In this document: piece by piece, positions 1-6,952 of the stretch
Position numbering within the stretch: the stretch's first letter is position 1
How the letters are laid out: each line of letters opens with the position of its first letter
From: a virus
Strand: one strand, 5' to 3'
DNA length: 57,186 nucleotides
Virus record (IMG/VR): IMGVR_UViG_3300012201_000004
Span: 1 to 57,186 of that record
Notes under the pieces: generated by a model
What the model saw: the letters and a program-made list of their open reading frames with translations, nothing else
Database searches by the model: none
Told to the model about the DNA's origin: nothing
Translations under genes and position numbers: made by a program

Positions 1-272
1 GAGACACTAGCAGTAGAACACAAGGCACGTTCGCACGGAGCGAGATAGCAGCGTAAGAGTCTTTCTTGATTGAGAGACGCGCATTCATCCCACCTCACGG
101 TCGGATTGCTTCTCATCGCACGCTCAGGTAAGACGGGCAAGCCTTTCTCACGGTACCGTAGGGCATACGGGAACCGACACGGTTGCCCGTGTACAACGCT
201 TCTGGACATGCGGGCCTCTACTTTCTGGATAGCACTATTCAGTGAGCAAGTCTCATGGATGAAGGAAGAATT

Positions 273-327
273 CCCCTGCTTTTTAAGCGGGGAAATGTCA
301 ATATACCTCCTGGTATAAAATGACATT
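273..327 (+). repeat. IS605-type right-end hairpin, orphan copy
   Basis: The 20-mer at 273-292 folds as CCCC-(T)-GCTT/AAGC-GGGG. It is followed by AATGTCA at 294-300 pairing with TGACATT at 321-327, around TATACC/GGTATA. The exact reverse complement of the 20-mer occurs at 5126-5145. The form matches right-end palindromes of IS200/IS605 elements, but no transposase gene is next to it. Confidence 0.55.
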
Positions 328-398
328 CCCCTTCAGGCTACAACGAAGTGAGGCGTGATAGGTAATAGTGAGGTACATGTGTGCTACACGCAACGCAT

Positions 399-433
399 AA
401 TGAGGGGATAGTCGTTTTGACTATCCCCTCATT
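399..433. terminator. 15-bp perfect hairpin
   Basis: AATGAGGGGATAGTC at 399-413 pairs perfectly with 419-433 around a GTTTT loop, and the next bases are A/T-rich. It is symmetric enough to terminate in either direction. No gene abuts it directly. Confidence 0.6.
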
Positions 434-876
434 ATTCTCTATCTATGCTAAGACGTGAATAAGACTTGTTTTGCGCATGGATAGTTGGTGTCCCGTTCTC
501 TGAAACTTAGACATTTAGGACAGGCCCAAATGATGTTCAGTTCCTGCATCAACGATCAGAGTTCCACTCAAAGACTGCTCTCTGAGCCAGCGCTCCAATC
601 TCAGTCAGGCGTAAATTCCGGTCGAACTGACCGTACTGACGAATGGAACTTGGTTATCATCCCATCCATAGACCTATTCTCTCACACCGTGTCAAAAGCG
701 GAGATGGGAGAGAAGTCCAGAAAAAGGAACGGATATCCCTGTTTTCAGAAACTAGTTGCTACCCCCTGAGAAGGAGCGCCGTCAAAGCGCGCTACGTGTA
801 AACTTTCTCATGTCTACTGAGACGAGCCAGCACACCAGAGGTAATACTGAGGACATCTAGGCTATGCGGGGAGTGC

Positions 877-927
877 GGACAAGAGGAGAGGCTCGGAGCA
901 ATCCACTCCGAGCCTCTCCTCTTGTCC
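877..927. repeat. Perfect 22-bp inverted repeat
   Basis: Bases 877-898 are the exact reverse complement of 906-927, with a 7-base loop. The repeat lies 10 bp beyond the stop of the leftward gene ending at 938, so it could terminate or stabilise that mRNA. There is no T-run on either side. It may instead be a protein-binding palindrome or a transposon end. Confidence 0.75.
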
Positions 928-937
928 ATGTGGCTAC

Positions 938-1204
938 TTACACGCAACGTAGCCACTCTCGATACTGCTCTACATACTCAGCTATGGCAAGCGCCTCACC
1001 AGAGCCGTACCAGATATCATCGATGACAATACCACGTCTTCCATCTGCTTCTGCTATGCAGATGGTCAAATCGCTGATCGAAGTGAGAGGCTGAGGTCTG
1101 CTTCTGGCCTCAAAGCCGATGTACGGTTTCTTCGTGATGACATAGCGCCGTGGCGGACCAGCGCCCTGGCGAGTGCCGCCGCTATGCCCTTTTGTCCCAC
1201 TCAC
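938..1204 (-). CDS. Hypothetical protein, 88 aa
   Basis: Function unknown. The N-terminal 35 residues are basic and glycine-rich. The C-terminal half looks like a small folded acidic domain, with an IVIDDIWYG segment. Its start overlaps the stop of the upstream gene (1201-1443) by four bases, so the two are translationally coupled. The 22-bp inverted repeat follows its stop. Confidence 0.55.
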   Translation of the reverse strand: MSGTKGHSGGTRQGAGPPRRYVITKKPYIGFEARSRPQPLTSISDLTICIAEADGRRGIVIDDIWYGSGEALAIAEYVEQYREWLRCV

Positions 1205-1443
1205 TTGGCACTCTCTCCATAGACATATTCCACGTCACCATCCTGGTTGTGTACCAAATGCACGGGCGGGAAACTTGCAAGCTTCTGTTGGTACTCTTCA
1301 TAGGTACAACCGCGCCGTGCATTCGCCTCTTGCTTTGCGCGCGCTGCATGCTCTGGATAGTTCGCTGCCAATGCATCCATTTCACTGTCATCGCCCCACA
1401 TTATGATGCTCATTTCTTGCTCTTTGTATTCTTCGTAGGTCAT
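1201..1443 (-). CDS. Hypothetical protein with TYEEY repeats, 80 aa
   Basis: Function unknown. A TYEEY motif occurs twice (residues about 2-6 and 47-51), suggesting two related short helical segments. A GAGG ribosome site lies about 9 bases before the start. It is the first gene after the strong leftward promoter at 1483-1511 and is coupled to the gene ending at 938. It is probably an early phage protein. Confidence 0.6.
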   Translation of the reverse strand: MTYEEYKEQEMSIIMWGDDSEMDALAANYPEHAARAKQEANARRGCTYEEYQQKLASFPPVHLVHNQDGDVEYVYGESAK

Positions 1444-1473
1444 GATCGTTATCCTCTCTTCATTGTTTTATCT

Positions 1474-1511
1474 CGCATTTGAATAATACAACAATCAAAT
1501 GCGAATGTCAA
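1474..1511 (-). promoter_or_regulatory. Leftward promoter with embedded operator
   Basis: Read leftward, TTGACA (1511-1506), a 17-bp spacer and TATTAT (1488-1483) form a near-consensus sigma-70 promoter. A 9-bp inverted repeat, CGCATTTGA (1474-1482) and TCAAATGCG (1495-1503), brackets the -10. A repressor bound there would block RNA polymerase. Confidence 0.75.
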
Positions 1512-1523
1512 TCCTTTTCCCTA

Positions 1524-1745
1524 TCAGTTTTCGAGACGAGGGAAAATTCGTGCTATACTTCCTCTGGCGACACGGACACTTCCTGACACTAGACAATGCC
1601 ATACATCTTTTCGGGCGTTATGCCGTGATGGACGCACATTGGCGTATCCCACAAAAGATGATATCTTCCCGACCTGCTCCCGTTGCTCGTACATCTTCCG
1701 TACAAGCTCCTGCACCTCGGGATGGTTCTCTGGCAAGTAGTTCAT
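1524..1745 (-). CDS. Hypothetical protein, 73 aa (uncertain)
   Basis: The first 35 residues are helical and charged and could be a real domain. The rest is arginine-rich and may not be under selection. No good ribosome site precedes the start. It follows the small Cys protein at 1753-1863 and ends just before the 1474-1511 promoter. It may be a truncated gene. Confidence 0.3.
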   Translation of the reverse strand: MNYLPENHPEVQELVRKMYEQREQVGKISSFVGYANVRPSRHNARKDVWHCLVSGSVRVARGSIARIFPRLEN

Positions 1746-1752
1746 AAAACTA

Positions 1753-1863
1753 CTACAACTGCTGTATAGGATGCTTTGGGCAGTAGCAGTAAAAGCAATT
1801 CTTCACTAAATGCTGCCGATCTGGCGGTACCTGTTCTAATGGGACAATCTGGCGTCTTTTCAT
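1753..1863 (-). CDS. Small CxxC-type protein, 36 aa
   Basis: A short reading frame with an AGGA site close before its ATG. The C-terminal part carries a CFYCYCPKH cluster that could bind one zinc ion. Similar tiny zinc-ribbon proteins are common in phage early regions. Function unknown; it may be translated with the next small frame. Confidence 0.4.
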   Translation of the reverse strand: MKRRQIVPLEQVPPDRQHLVKNCFYCYCPKHPIQQL

Positions 1864-1927
1864 TCCTGTGATCTATCCCCTTGCGCTCCATCTTCCCTTG
1901 CCACGGCGGGGTTGATCAATCGGCTTG

Positions 1928-2146
1928 TCAGGTGCATCGGCAAAGCCGTTTGCGAGGGGCGTCGCTATTCTGTTGTGCAAGAGCGGGTGGAGCGCAAGGA
2001 AACAACGCAGCAAGGAGCGCCGCGTCCTGGTCCGCCTGGTGCTGTTGTCGCCAGTAGGCTTGTCTATGCGCGTCGTTACAATATTCCCGTTGGCGATGCC
2101 CGCCCGGTTTCTCTTCCACTGGCTGGCCACAAAACTTACAATTCAT
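1928..2146 (-). CDS. Zinc-finger-like small protein, possibly truncated, 72 aa
   Basis: The start at 2146 is chosen because GAGGGA lies 9 bases upstream; the frame is open to 2263. The N-terminus MNCKFCGQP followed by REYCNDAHRQ gives four metal ligands (C3, C6, C23 and a His), as in a treble-clef or zinc-ribbon fold used to bind nucleic acid or partners. After about residue 50 it becomes Ala/Pro-rich and stops abruptly. Relatives I recall are longer, so a frameshift may have trimmed the tail. Confidence 0.5.
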   Translation of the reverse strand: MNCKFCGQPVEEKPGGHRQREYCNDAHRQAYWRQQHQADQDAALLAALFPCAPPALAQQNSDAPRKRLCRCT

Positions 2147-2256
2147 TGCTTGCTTCCCTCTCTTCAATCGTTTGTAACGCTTCAATCGTATCATGGTTGT
2201 GTCACGCTTACAAGGCAAAGAAAAGAGCGCCACTCCGAAGAGTGACGCCCGTCCTT

Positions 2257-2517
2257 CTACCAATTGGCCGGATCGCCTTTTTCAGCGCCCTTTGCCATTT
2301 CTTCATATTCCTTGAATAGCTGGTTTTTGCGCTCCTGCTCTCGTTGGGCAATGGCAGCATTCCAGCCTCTCAAGAAGTCTGCGCGCCGCTCGCCCGTGTA
2401 GAGGCCGACGCGCACGGACTCTTGCTCTGCTGTCGTCTCATGCCACCAGTCCCAGGACCGCGCTGCTATAGAGCCTGCGAGGTAGGGATCGGTGCGCGCC
2501 AGTGCGTTGTCGGTCAT
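2257..2517 (-). CDS. Hypothetical protein, 86 aa
   Basis: Function unknown. A compact helical, charged protein with several Trp residues (RSWDWWHET) and a basic/acidic C-terminal helix. Its start overlaps the stop of the upstream gene (2514-3005), placing it in the same leftward operon. No motif I can name. Confidence 0.6.
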   Translation of the reverse strand: MTDNALARTDPYLAGSIAARSWDWWHETTAEQESVRVGLYTGERRADFLRGWNAAIAQREQERKNQLFKEYEEMAKGAEKGDPANW

Positions 2518-3005
2518 GGCCTGCGCTCCCCCTTGACCAGGCCGACCTCATAGAGTGAGGTGTAGAACTCTATGAGGCTCTTGCTGTACGGCCCACGCCA
2601 GAATAACTCAACGGCGTCAATGATGGCCTGAGACTGCACTTCTGTGAGCGCGTCGATGCGTGCCAGGAATGCCGCCTGGTCTACATCGTAGCCGTGAACC
2701 ATTGCACCTGCTATATTGCCGTGCAGCGTGCCAGGAGTGCAGCGTACGCCGTTGAGCGCGTCACACAAGAGGAGCGCTTCAGCTTCTGTGAACTCTGGTA
2801 TGTCGTCGTCGTCGTACAGCGGTACTTTTTGCGGCCATGACGGAGCCGATTCAGGATGCATCAGCGCGACCAGATCGCCTCGGCGGTGATCGATCCAATC
2901 ACCGAGCAGGAGCGCGTCCTCTGGCGAGAGGGAGATGGTGTGTCCATGCATGTCCGTAATCTCGAACGTGTCGCCTTCTGTGGTAGTGATGTGTTCTAGT
3001 TTCAT
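2514..3005 (-). CDS. Hypothetical protein, 163 aa
   Basis: Function unknown. The N-terminal 35 residues contain an ISLSPEDALLLGDWI segment. The same kind of strand plus short helix ending in 'ALSLLDWL' occurs in the protein at 21722-21970, so the two may share a small fold. A GGAAAGG ribosome site precedes the start. It overlaps the next gene by four bases. Confidence 0.65.
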   Translation of the reverse strand: MKLEHITTTEGDTFEITDMHGHTISLSPEDALLLGDWIDHRRGDLVALMHPESAPSWPQKVPLYDDDDIPEFTEAEALLLCDALNGVRCTPGTLHGNIAGAMVHGYDVDQAAFLARIDALTEVQSQAIIDAVELFWRGPYSKSLIEFYTSLYEVGLVKGERRP

Positions 3006-3033
3006 TTGCTTCCTTTCCTTTCCTGCCTTGGCG

Positions 3034-3240
3034 CTACTGTCTCTTGAGCGATTCGCATAGCGCTACGAAATCTTCATAGCTCATCTCTGGCAAGACTTCC
3101 ATCTCAAATGTCTCACCCGTTTCATCGTCAGTCAATGACTGGCCATCTAGCGTTTCCTTAATCTCCTGATGAAATCTCTGCATTTGTTCTTGGCGTTCGT
3201 TGTCCTGATTGTTGCCGAAAAGTTTGCTGAATAGGCCCAT
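3034..3240 (-). CDS. Hypothetical acidic protein, 68 aa
   Basis: The start at 3240 follows AAAGGAAG at good spacing; longer frames reach 3345 without such a site. The N-terminus MGLFSKLFG is an amphipathic hydrophobic helix, the rest acidic and helical. Function unknown. It sits between two other short leftward genes. Confidence 0.55.
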   Translation of the reverse strand: MGLFSKLFGNNQDNERQEQMQRFHQEIKETLDGQSLTDDETGETFEMEVLPEMSYEDFVALCESLKRQ

Positions 3241-3344
3241 TGTTTGCTTCCTTTCTTGAATGGCGTATAGGAGCGCTCCTAACGTTCCTATACGCGTTAC
3301 ACTACTGCATGATAAGATAGTTTTCCTGATACCATCCCGATACA

Positions 3345-3542
3345 CTAACGTGCGGTATCTGCCTCAGTCTCATCGTTTGGAACAAAGCGCCTGACATACG
3401 ACGACACCGCGTCGAACTGATCTATCGCGTGTGTCAGCACGAGCTGCTGTAAGTGTTCAGGAAGTGCGTTGATACGCTGTTGCTCGTAGAGATCGTCAAG
3501 GGTTGTGTCGTCGGTCATCTGCTCAGGAGGCGTAATCTTCAT
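3345..3542 (-). CDS. Hypothetical acidic protein, 65 aa
   Basis: Function unknown. Short, acidic and largely helical. Its start overlaps the end of the upstream gene (3539-3733) by four bases, so both are read from one mRNA. Confidence 0.55.
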   Translation of the reverse strand: MKITPPEQMTDDTTLDDLYEQQRINALPEHLQQLVLTHAIDQFDAVSSYVRRFVPNDETEADTAR

Positions 3543-3733
3543 AGCGTCCTCCCATGATAGATGTTATCCGCATCGTTGGCGGACACCAGCCCCTCCTGGT
3601 AGAATGCGCCCAACAGCGCGATCTCGTCGGCGTCTTCCTTGTCGCTACAATTCGGGTCCGTGCAAAACCTGTGCTCGCTGTGGTTGTCAGGGTTACGCGG
3701 GTCGGTGGCGCTCTCGTATTCTGGAACGATCAT
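3539..3733 (-). CDS. Hypothetical small protein, 64 aa
   Basis: Function unknown. It contains HSEHRFCTDPNC, a possible partial metal site. A perfect AAGGAG lies 9 bases before the start. The mRNA leader between this gene and 3903 contains the structured element at 3802-3890 that is repeated at 4118-4195. Confidence 0.6.
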   Translation of the reverse strand: MIVPEYESATDPRNPDNHSEHRFCTDPNCSDKEDADEIALLGAFYQEGLVSANDADNIYHGRTL

Positions 3734-3801
3734 ATGCTATACTCCTTGTTATGCAAAGCCTACTTCGTGGGAACTTGGGAGGCTTTGCCGCTTAGCTATG
3801 G

Positions 3802-3890
3802 CGGTCGGTATTTCCAGTACCGACCGTTTATCGTTTCCTCCACAATCTAGGAGGCGTCTACCAGCCAGCAATGAACCGACTGGCACCCGT
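3802..3890 (-). promoter_or_regulatory. Structured leader element, copy A
   Basis: Three hairpins in a row: CGGTCGGTA/TACCGACCG (3802-3826), CCTCC/GGAGG (3837-3854) and a CCAG/CTGG arm (about 3860-3884). The same series, with compensating stem changes and a conserved GATTGT loop on the minus strand, recurs at 4118-4195. Each copy lies upstream of a leftward gene, so a 5' regulatory RNA is plausible. Reading the other way, hairpin one plus T-rich DNA could act as a terminator. Confidence 0.5.
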
Positions 3891-3902
3891 CTACTAACTG
3901 CA

Positions 3903-4088
3903 CTACTCTTCGTCAGGCTGGACCTGAGCCACTTTGACCAACTTCGCCAACGTCTGATCAGTCCAGCCTATGTACTGACGACTGAACTCTTCAGCCGCCT
4001 CTTTCTTGGAAGTCGCTTCCACTGGATAGGTCACTTCTTTGTCAGTGCCCTGTGCGAACGTGACTTCGTACTGTTTCTGCGTTGCCAT
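3903..4088 (-). CDS. Hypothetical protein, 61 aa
   Basis: Function unknown. The sequence alternates strand and helix (YEVTFAQG then a KKEAAEEFSRQY helix), typical of small beta-beta-alpha phage proteins. AAAGGAG precedes the start. Leader copy B (4118-4195) lies directly upstream. Confidence 0.6.
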   Translation of the reverse strand: MATQKQYEVTFAQGTDKEVTYPVEATSKKEAAEEFSRQYIGWTDQTLAKLVKVAQVQPDEE

Positions 4089-4117
4089 GATGTTGCTCCT
4101 TTGTGTTTGTGTGAGTT

Positions 4118-4195
4118 GGTCGGTATTTCAGCACCGGCCTTTTCTTTTGCCTCTCACAATCCGAGAGGCACTGACGTACCGACGTGAGCCGATAC
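4118..4195 (-). promoter_or_regulatory. Structured leader element, copy B
   Basis: Second copy of the element at 3802-3890: GGTCGGT/ACCGGCC (4118-4139), GCCTCTC/GAGAGGC (4149-4169) with the conserved GATTGT-type loop, and a weaker third arm (4177-4195). On the plus strand the first hairpin is followed by TTTTCTTTT. The paired copies suggest a real structured RNA. Confidence 0.5.
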
Positions 4196-4203
4196 ACCAG
4201 GGT

Positions 4204-5037
4204 CTATCGACTGTCGCGCTGTACCGATTCTCTATAGATGCGTGCAAAATGCGCATCTGATGTTTCCAAATCTAAGAGAAAACGTGGAAAGCGGTCACCC
4301 TCCTGCTTTGGTTGCTCAATAAACCCCAATGCCCGACACAACTTTTTCCCATCATCCTCATCTGACACCGCATAGAGCCGTCGAATAACAATGTGTCGCT
4401 CTGCCAATTCTCCGAGGAAATCAATAAAACCAGATATGAGACGAAATCCGAAGCGTCGGGTGTGCTTCTCCACATCGGGTCTTACAGCGATGCCGATGTA
4501 CAAATCGTAGGCTCTCCCTGGCTTGTATGCTAAGTAGTCCTGTGGCGTCATATCCCACGAACGCCGTTTGCCGCTCATGATATCTTCTAATGCATCAGGC
4601 TTGAACGGAGCTGCATGGATGTAGCCAGCGATTTCACCATGAAACAGTACCACGTAGTCTAGATAGGGGTTGACGACGTACCATTCTCGTCTCTGCTCTG
4701 GCGTCGTCGTTTGCCATCCTAGCACGGCAAGAACATGTACAATGCCCTCAGCATCTTCAGGTAAAGCTGTGCGTGTCTCTGTCTCTGGCTCCTCTACTGT
4801 AGTCGTATGCAGATACAAAGCCATCTCATTAGCCAATCGATCTATTTCCCTTCTTTCATAATAACCTTCTACTTTCAGAGGCGGCACATATTTCTTGATT
4901 CGACCTTGCCGCACAAGGTAGCTGAAAGCAGAGGGTGTCATTCCTAGTCGCTCACGTGCCTGCTTGGCCGTGTAGTATCCTTGTGGCGCACGTTTCGGTC
5001 CCCCACCGGTCTTTTTTCTCTTCGGTTTTTCTGACAT
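4204..5037 (-). CDS. Helix-turn-helix plus GNAT acetyltransferase, 277 aa
   Basis: Residues about 20-70 form a helix-turn-helix of the DNA-binding excisionase/MerR type (YYTAKQARERLGMTPSAFSYLVRQGRI). Residues about 95-265 look like a GNAT N-acetyltransferase fold: the sensor strand VVLFHGEIAGYIHA, the strand LYIGIAVRP, a basic RRFGFR turn in the acetyl-CoA loop position, and LCRALGFIEQ near the end. The fusion suggests a regulator that senses or modifies a small molecule or protein. I recall similar fusions in Ktedonobacteria. Its promoter (5088-5116) is overlaid by repeats, so it may control itself. The acetyl acceptor is unknown. Confidence 0.75.
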   Translation of the reverse strand: MSEKPKRKKTGGGPKRAPQGYYTAKQARERLGMTPSAFSYLVRQGRIKKYVPPLKVEGYYERREIDRLANEMALYLHTTTVEEPETETRTALPEDAEGIVHVLAVLGWQTTTPEQRREWYVVNPYLDYVVLFHGEIAGYIHAAPFKPDALEDIMSGKRRSWDMTPQDYLAYKPGRAYDLYIGIAVRPDVEKHTRRFGFRLISGFIDFLGELAERHIVIRRLYAVSDEDDGKKLCRALGFIEQPKQEGDRFPRFLLDLETSDAHFARIYRESVQRDSR

Positions 5038-5051
5038 CTAACCCCCTTGAC

Positions 5052-5116
5052 AGCGTGTGAAACCTGTGATATGTTTGACACATAAGAAATGTAACATACC
5101 GAATGGAGGATGTCAA
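5052..5116 (-). promoter_or_regulatory. Leftward promoter and operator of HTH-GNAT gene
   Basis: TTGACA (5116-5111), a 17-bp spacer and TACATT (5093-5088) form the promoter. Between it and the start codon lies the imperfect palindrome TGTGATATGTTTGACACA, and TTGACA recurs on the plus strand at about 5047-5052 and 5075-5080. The HTH protein it drives is the obvious candidate ligand. Confidence 0.6.
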
Positions 5117-5555
5117 GTCAGGTACCCCCGCTTAAAAAGCAGGGGGCTTGTAAGTAGGGCCGACTTCTAGCCGTCTCTTGCAAGCCCTGGACCTGACCAG
5201 ACTTAGTTTGCACGTACAGCCTGGAACAATCAGTCTGGTGCAAGCTACCTTACCGGCGAAATAGGTACGTCAGAATACGAGGCCAGTTCTGACCTCTACG
5301 GCATATGGTTAAACAGAGAAACGGGGTCTACTCAGTGCTGTATGCGTTAAACCGTCGGATAAGTTTGTCGAGGCCACCTTTACTTTGTGCGGAAAAGGGC
5401 TGGTTGAGCCATATTCTCAACCAGAGAAAGAGCACCGCACATGCTTCTTTCTCCCCCGTAAGGGGATGGTATTGGCACAAGGCGCGCGCAGCAGAGTGTG
5501 CGCCTTGCATTCCTCCCCTGGCTGAAGCCGTAGGGCTTCCTGAAAGGAAAATCCT
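5117..5555. mobile_element. Noncoding block with IS605-like hairpins at both ends
   Basis: No coding frame with a ribosome site. At the left is the minus-oriented hairpin 5126-5145, exact reverse complement of 273-292. At the right is a plus-oriented hairpin 5516-5535, preceded by an 8-bp inverted repeat (5478-5485 with 5500-5507). The two tips point outward like the ends of a palindrome-associated or non-autonomous IS200/IS605 derivative, possibly still holding an omega-RNA scaffold. No transposase remnant was recognised. Confidence 0.4.
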
Positions 5556-5810
5556 GTGATCGATGCCTATAGGAGAGGCTATCAATCTGGCAGTGAAGCA
5601 TCACACAAAGATCCTCAACTGCGCCTCTTGTCTGAGGAGGCAGTGAGTGATATTGCTCACCGCGTCTTTGCTGGCATGATGAAGCAAGGCTTTGCACACA
5701 TTGAACCAAAGTCGGACTTTATCGTGGGTTTCGTAGAAGGCGTTCAGATATCTTTCCTCCATCAAAATTTCTGTAGCGCGTCAGTAGTATCAAGACGGCT
5801 AACCATGTAG
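5556..5810 (+). CDS. Hypothetical protein, 84 aa
   Basis: The GTG start is chosen because AAAGGA from the tail of the preceding hairpin block lies 9 bases upstream. The protein is helical, with RRGYQSGSEAS and a central AHRVFAGMMKQGF helix. Function unknown. The last 20 residues look random, so the gene may have lost its original 3' end. Confidence 0.45.
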   Translation: MIDAYRRGYQSGSEASHKDPQLRLLSEEAVSDIAHRVFAGMMKQGFAHIEPKSDFIVGFVEGVQISFLHQNFCSASVVSRRLTM

Positions 5811-5853
5811 TGAGCATGATTAGCCCTACCAACCAGAAAGGACATAACCCCTT

Positions 5854-6219
5854 ATGGCAAGCATTACCACTATACAACCAGCCACTGCGCCACTAGAGCG
5901 CGAGCAACCAAACACCCTAGAGAACGTTTGTCCCACCGAGGAGAGCGCCGCTCGCTTGTTCGCCATCGTACACGGACTCTGGCCGGTGACGCTCGCCTCC
6001 ATTCGTACCCTGATCGCGCTAGAGGATCAGGCCATACGCACACAACAGGCGAGCGCGCGCAGGGAGCGAGATGCGTCGATACGAGCGCTGGATCATGGGA
6101 CGCGTGGCGCGTGCGCGAAGATGTGTGGATCGGACTATTGCGACACATTCGGGTGCATGCTCGATCAGTCTCCACCGCTAGAGGGTGATCGTACTCCGTC
6201 GGGAGGAGGTACGCAGTGA
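5854..6219 (+). CDS. Hypothetical protein, 121 aa
   Basis: Function unknown. A central helical, basic segment is followed by a Cys/Asp-containing part (ACAKMCGSDYCDTFGC) that might bind metal. It is the first of five overlapping rightward genes (5854-8532), so it probably belongs with the winged-helix and FtsK-like proteins. AGAAAGGA precedes the start. Confidence 0.6.
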   Translation: MASITTIQPATAPLEREQPNTLENVCPTEESAARLFAIVHGLWPVTLASIRTLIALEDQAIRTQQASARRERDASIRALDHGTRGACAKMCGSDYCDTFGCMLDQSPPLEGDRTPSGGGTQ

Positions 6220-6668
6220 GTACTACCGCGCCGCTTGATCGTCCTGATCGCTTTCATAGCTACACGCTAGAGGTGCTCCCGCCCGACTCACGTTTGTGGA
6301 TTGATCGTCAAACGCAAGTGGTCATCCTCATCGACGGGGATGGCCGGATCGTGAACCTGGAAATCCTGACGGGTTCTGAATGGTTGCTCATGATTACGCT
6401 GCTAGCAGAGATCCCGCCATTCTGTACGTACGAGAAGCTCTACGCGTCCTTCTTTGGCATGGATTTTGAGCAGTCGCAAGAGCAACTACACGACGCGTGG
6501 GGTTCACCCGCGTGGGATCTCATGATGAAACCGATCCGCAATATCCTCTCAAGGTTGCGTATCAAGATGCGCTCGTTTGGCTTCGAGATCTCAAATATTA
6601 GCGAGATCGGTTATACCTTCGTTCGTGCTGGACGGCGGTATATGACGAACGCGGAGGGGGAGTCATGA
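6216..6668 (+). CDS. Winged-helix (OmpR/PhoB C-terminal-like) protein, 150 aa
   Basis: The GTG start overlaps the previous stop. Residues about 60-142 match the pattern of an OmpR/PhoB-type winged helix: a first helix followed by YEKLYASFFG, a recognition-type segment with ILSRLRIKMRSFGFEI, then a beta-hairpin wing ending in IGYTFV. There is no receiver domain. It probably binds DNA or docks the neighbouring ATPase to DNA. The pairing with an FtsK-like gene suggests a transfer, segregation or plasmid-maintenance unit. Confidence 0.6.
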   Translation: MSTTAPLDRPDRFHSYTLEVLPPDSRLWIDRQTQVVILIDGDGRIVNLEILTGSEWLLMITLLAEIPPFCTYEKLYASFFGMDFEQSQEQLHDAWGSPAWDLMMKPIRNILSRLRIKMRSFGFEISNISEIGYTFVRAGRRYMTNAEGES

Positions 6669-6952
6669 TCATTCTCAATCCCGCCCTCTATCAAACGTGC
6701 CAGGTGGCCTTCTTCGTGTGCGGTGGTATGGCGTTGTCGATTGCGCTGTATCTGTTCGTTGAGTGGTGGAATGCGTTCACAGCGCATCCACCCGTTCGTG
6801 CCACTGTCCCCGTAGCGATGGGTCCGTATATCGTGAGTCGTGGCCGCCGTACGAGACGGCGCGACTATTTGACGGCTGGACGATTGCAGTGTGACTTGCA
6901 TAGGATGCGCATACTGCAACGTCAACTCAGCCTGCGAGGGATAGTGGCATGA
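6665..6952 (+). CDS. Single-pass membrane protein, 95 aa
   Basis: One hydrophobic helix (residues about 8-34) is followed by a strongly basic cytoplasmic tail containing RGRRTRRRDY. Start and stop overlap the neighbours by four bases, so it is made together with the winged-helix protein and the ATPase and may anchor them at the membrane. Confidence 0.6.
   Translation: MIILNPALYQTCQVAFFVCGGMALSIALYLFVEWWNAFTAHPPVRATVPVAMGPYIVSRGRRTRRRDYLTAGRLQCDLHRMRILQRQLSLRGIVA

Larger units (their letters stand above)
1..937. other. Noncoding left flank with hairpins
   Basis: I find no convincing gene here. The open frames at 70-318 and 485-769 have no ribosome site and no family resemblance. The stretch holds an IS605-type hairpin (273-292) with a second palindrome behind it (294-327), a strong terminator-like hairpin (399-433) and a perfect 22-bp inverted repeat (877-927). 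It may be the decayed 3' end of an IS200/IS605-type element plus intergenic DNA. Confidence 0.5.

Noticed and set aside
70-769. Open frames at the left edge
   Set aside because: Unusual composition, no ribosome sites, and several stem-loops within.
864-1094. Rightward 76-aa frame
   Set aside because: It spans the 22-bp inverted repeat and the antisense of the better gene 938-1204.
1551-1559. TGCTATACT near 1.55 kb as a late promoter
   Set aside because: The -35 position reads TTCGAG, a weak match, and no rightward gene follows.
3731-3742. TGCTATACT on the plus strand as a promoter
   Set aside because: It is the complement of the AAGGAG-TATAGCAT ribosome-site region of the leftward gene starting at 3733; no -35 fits.
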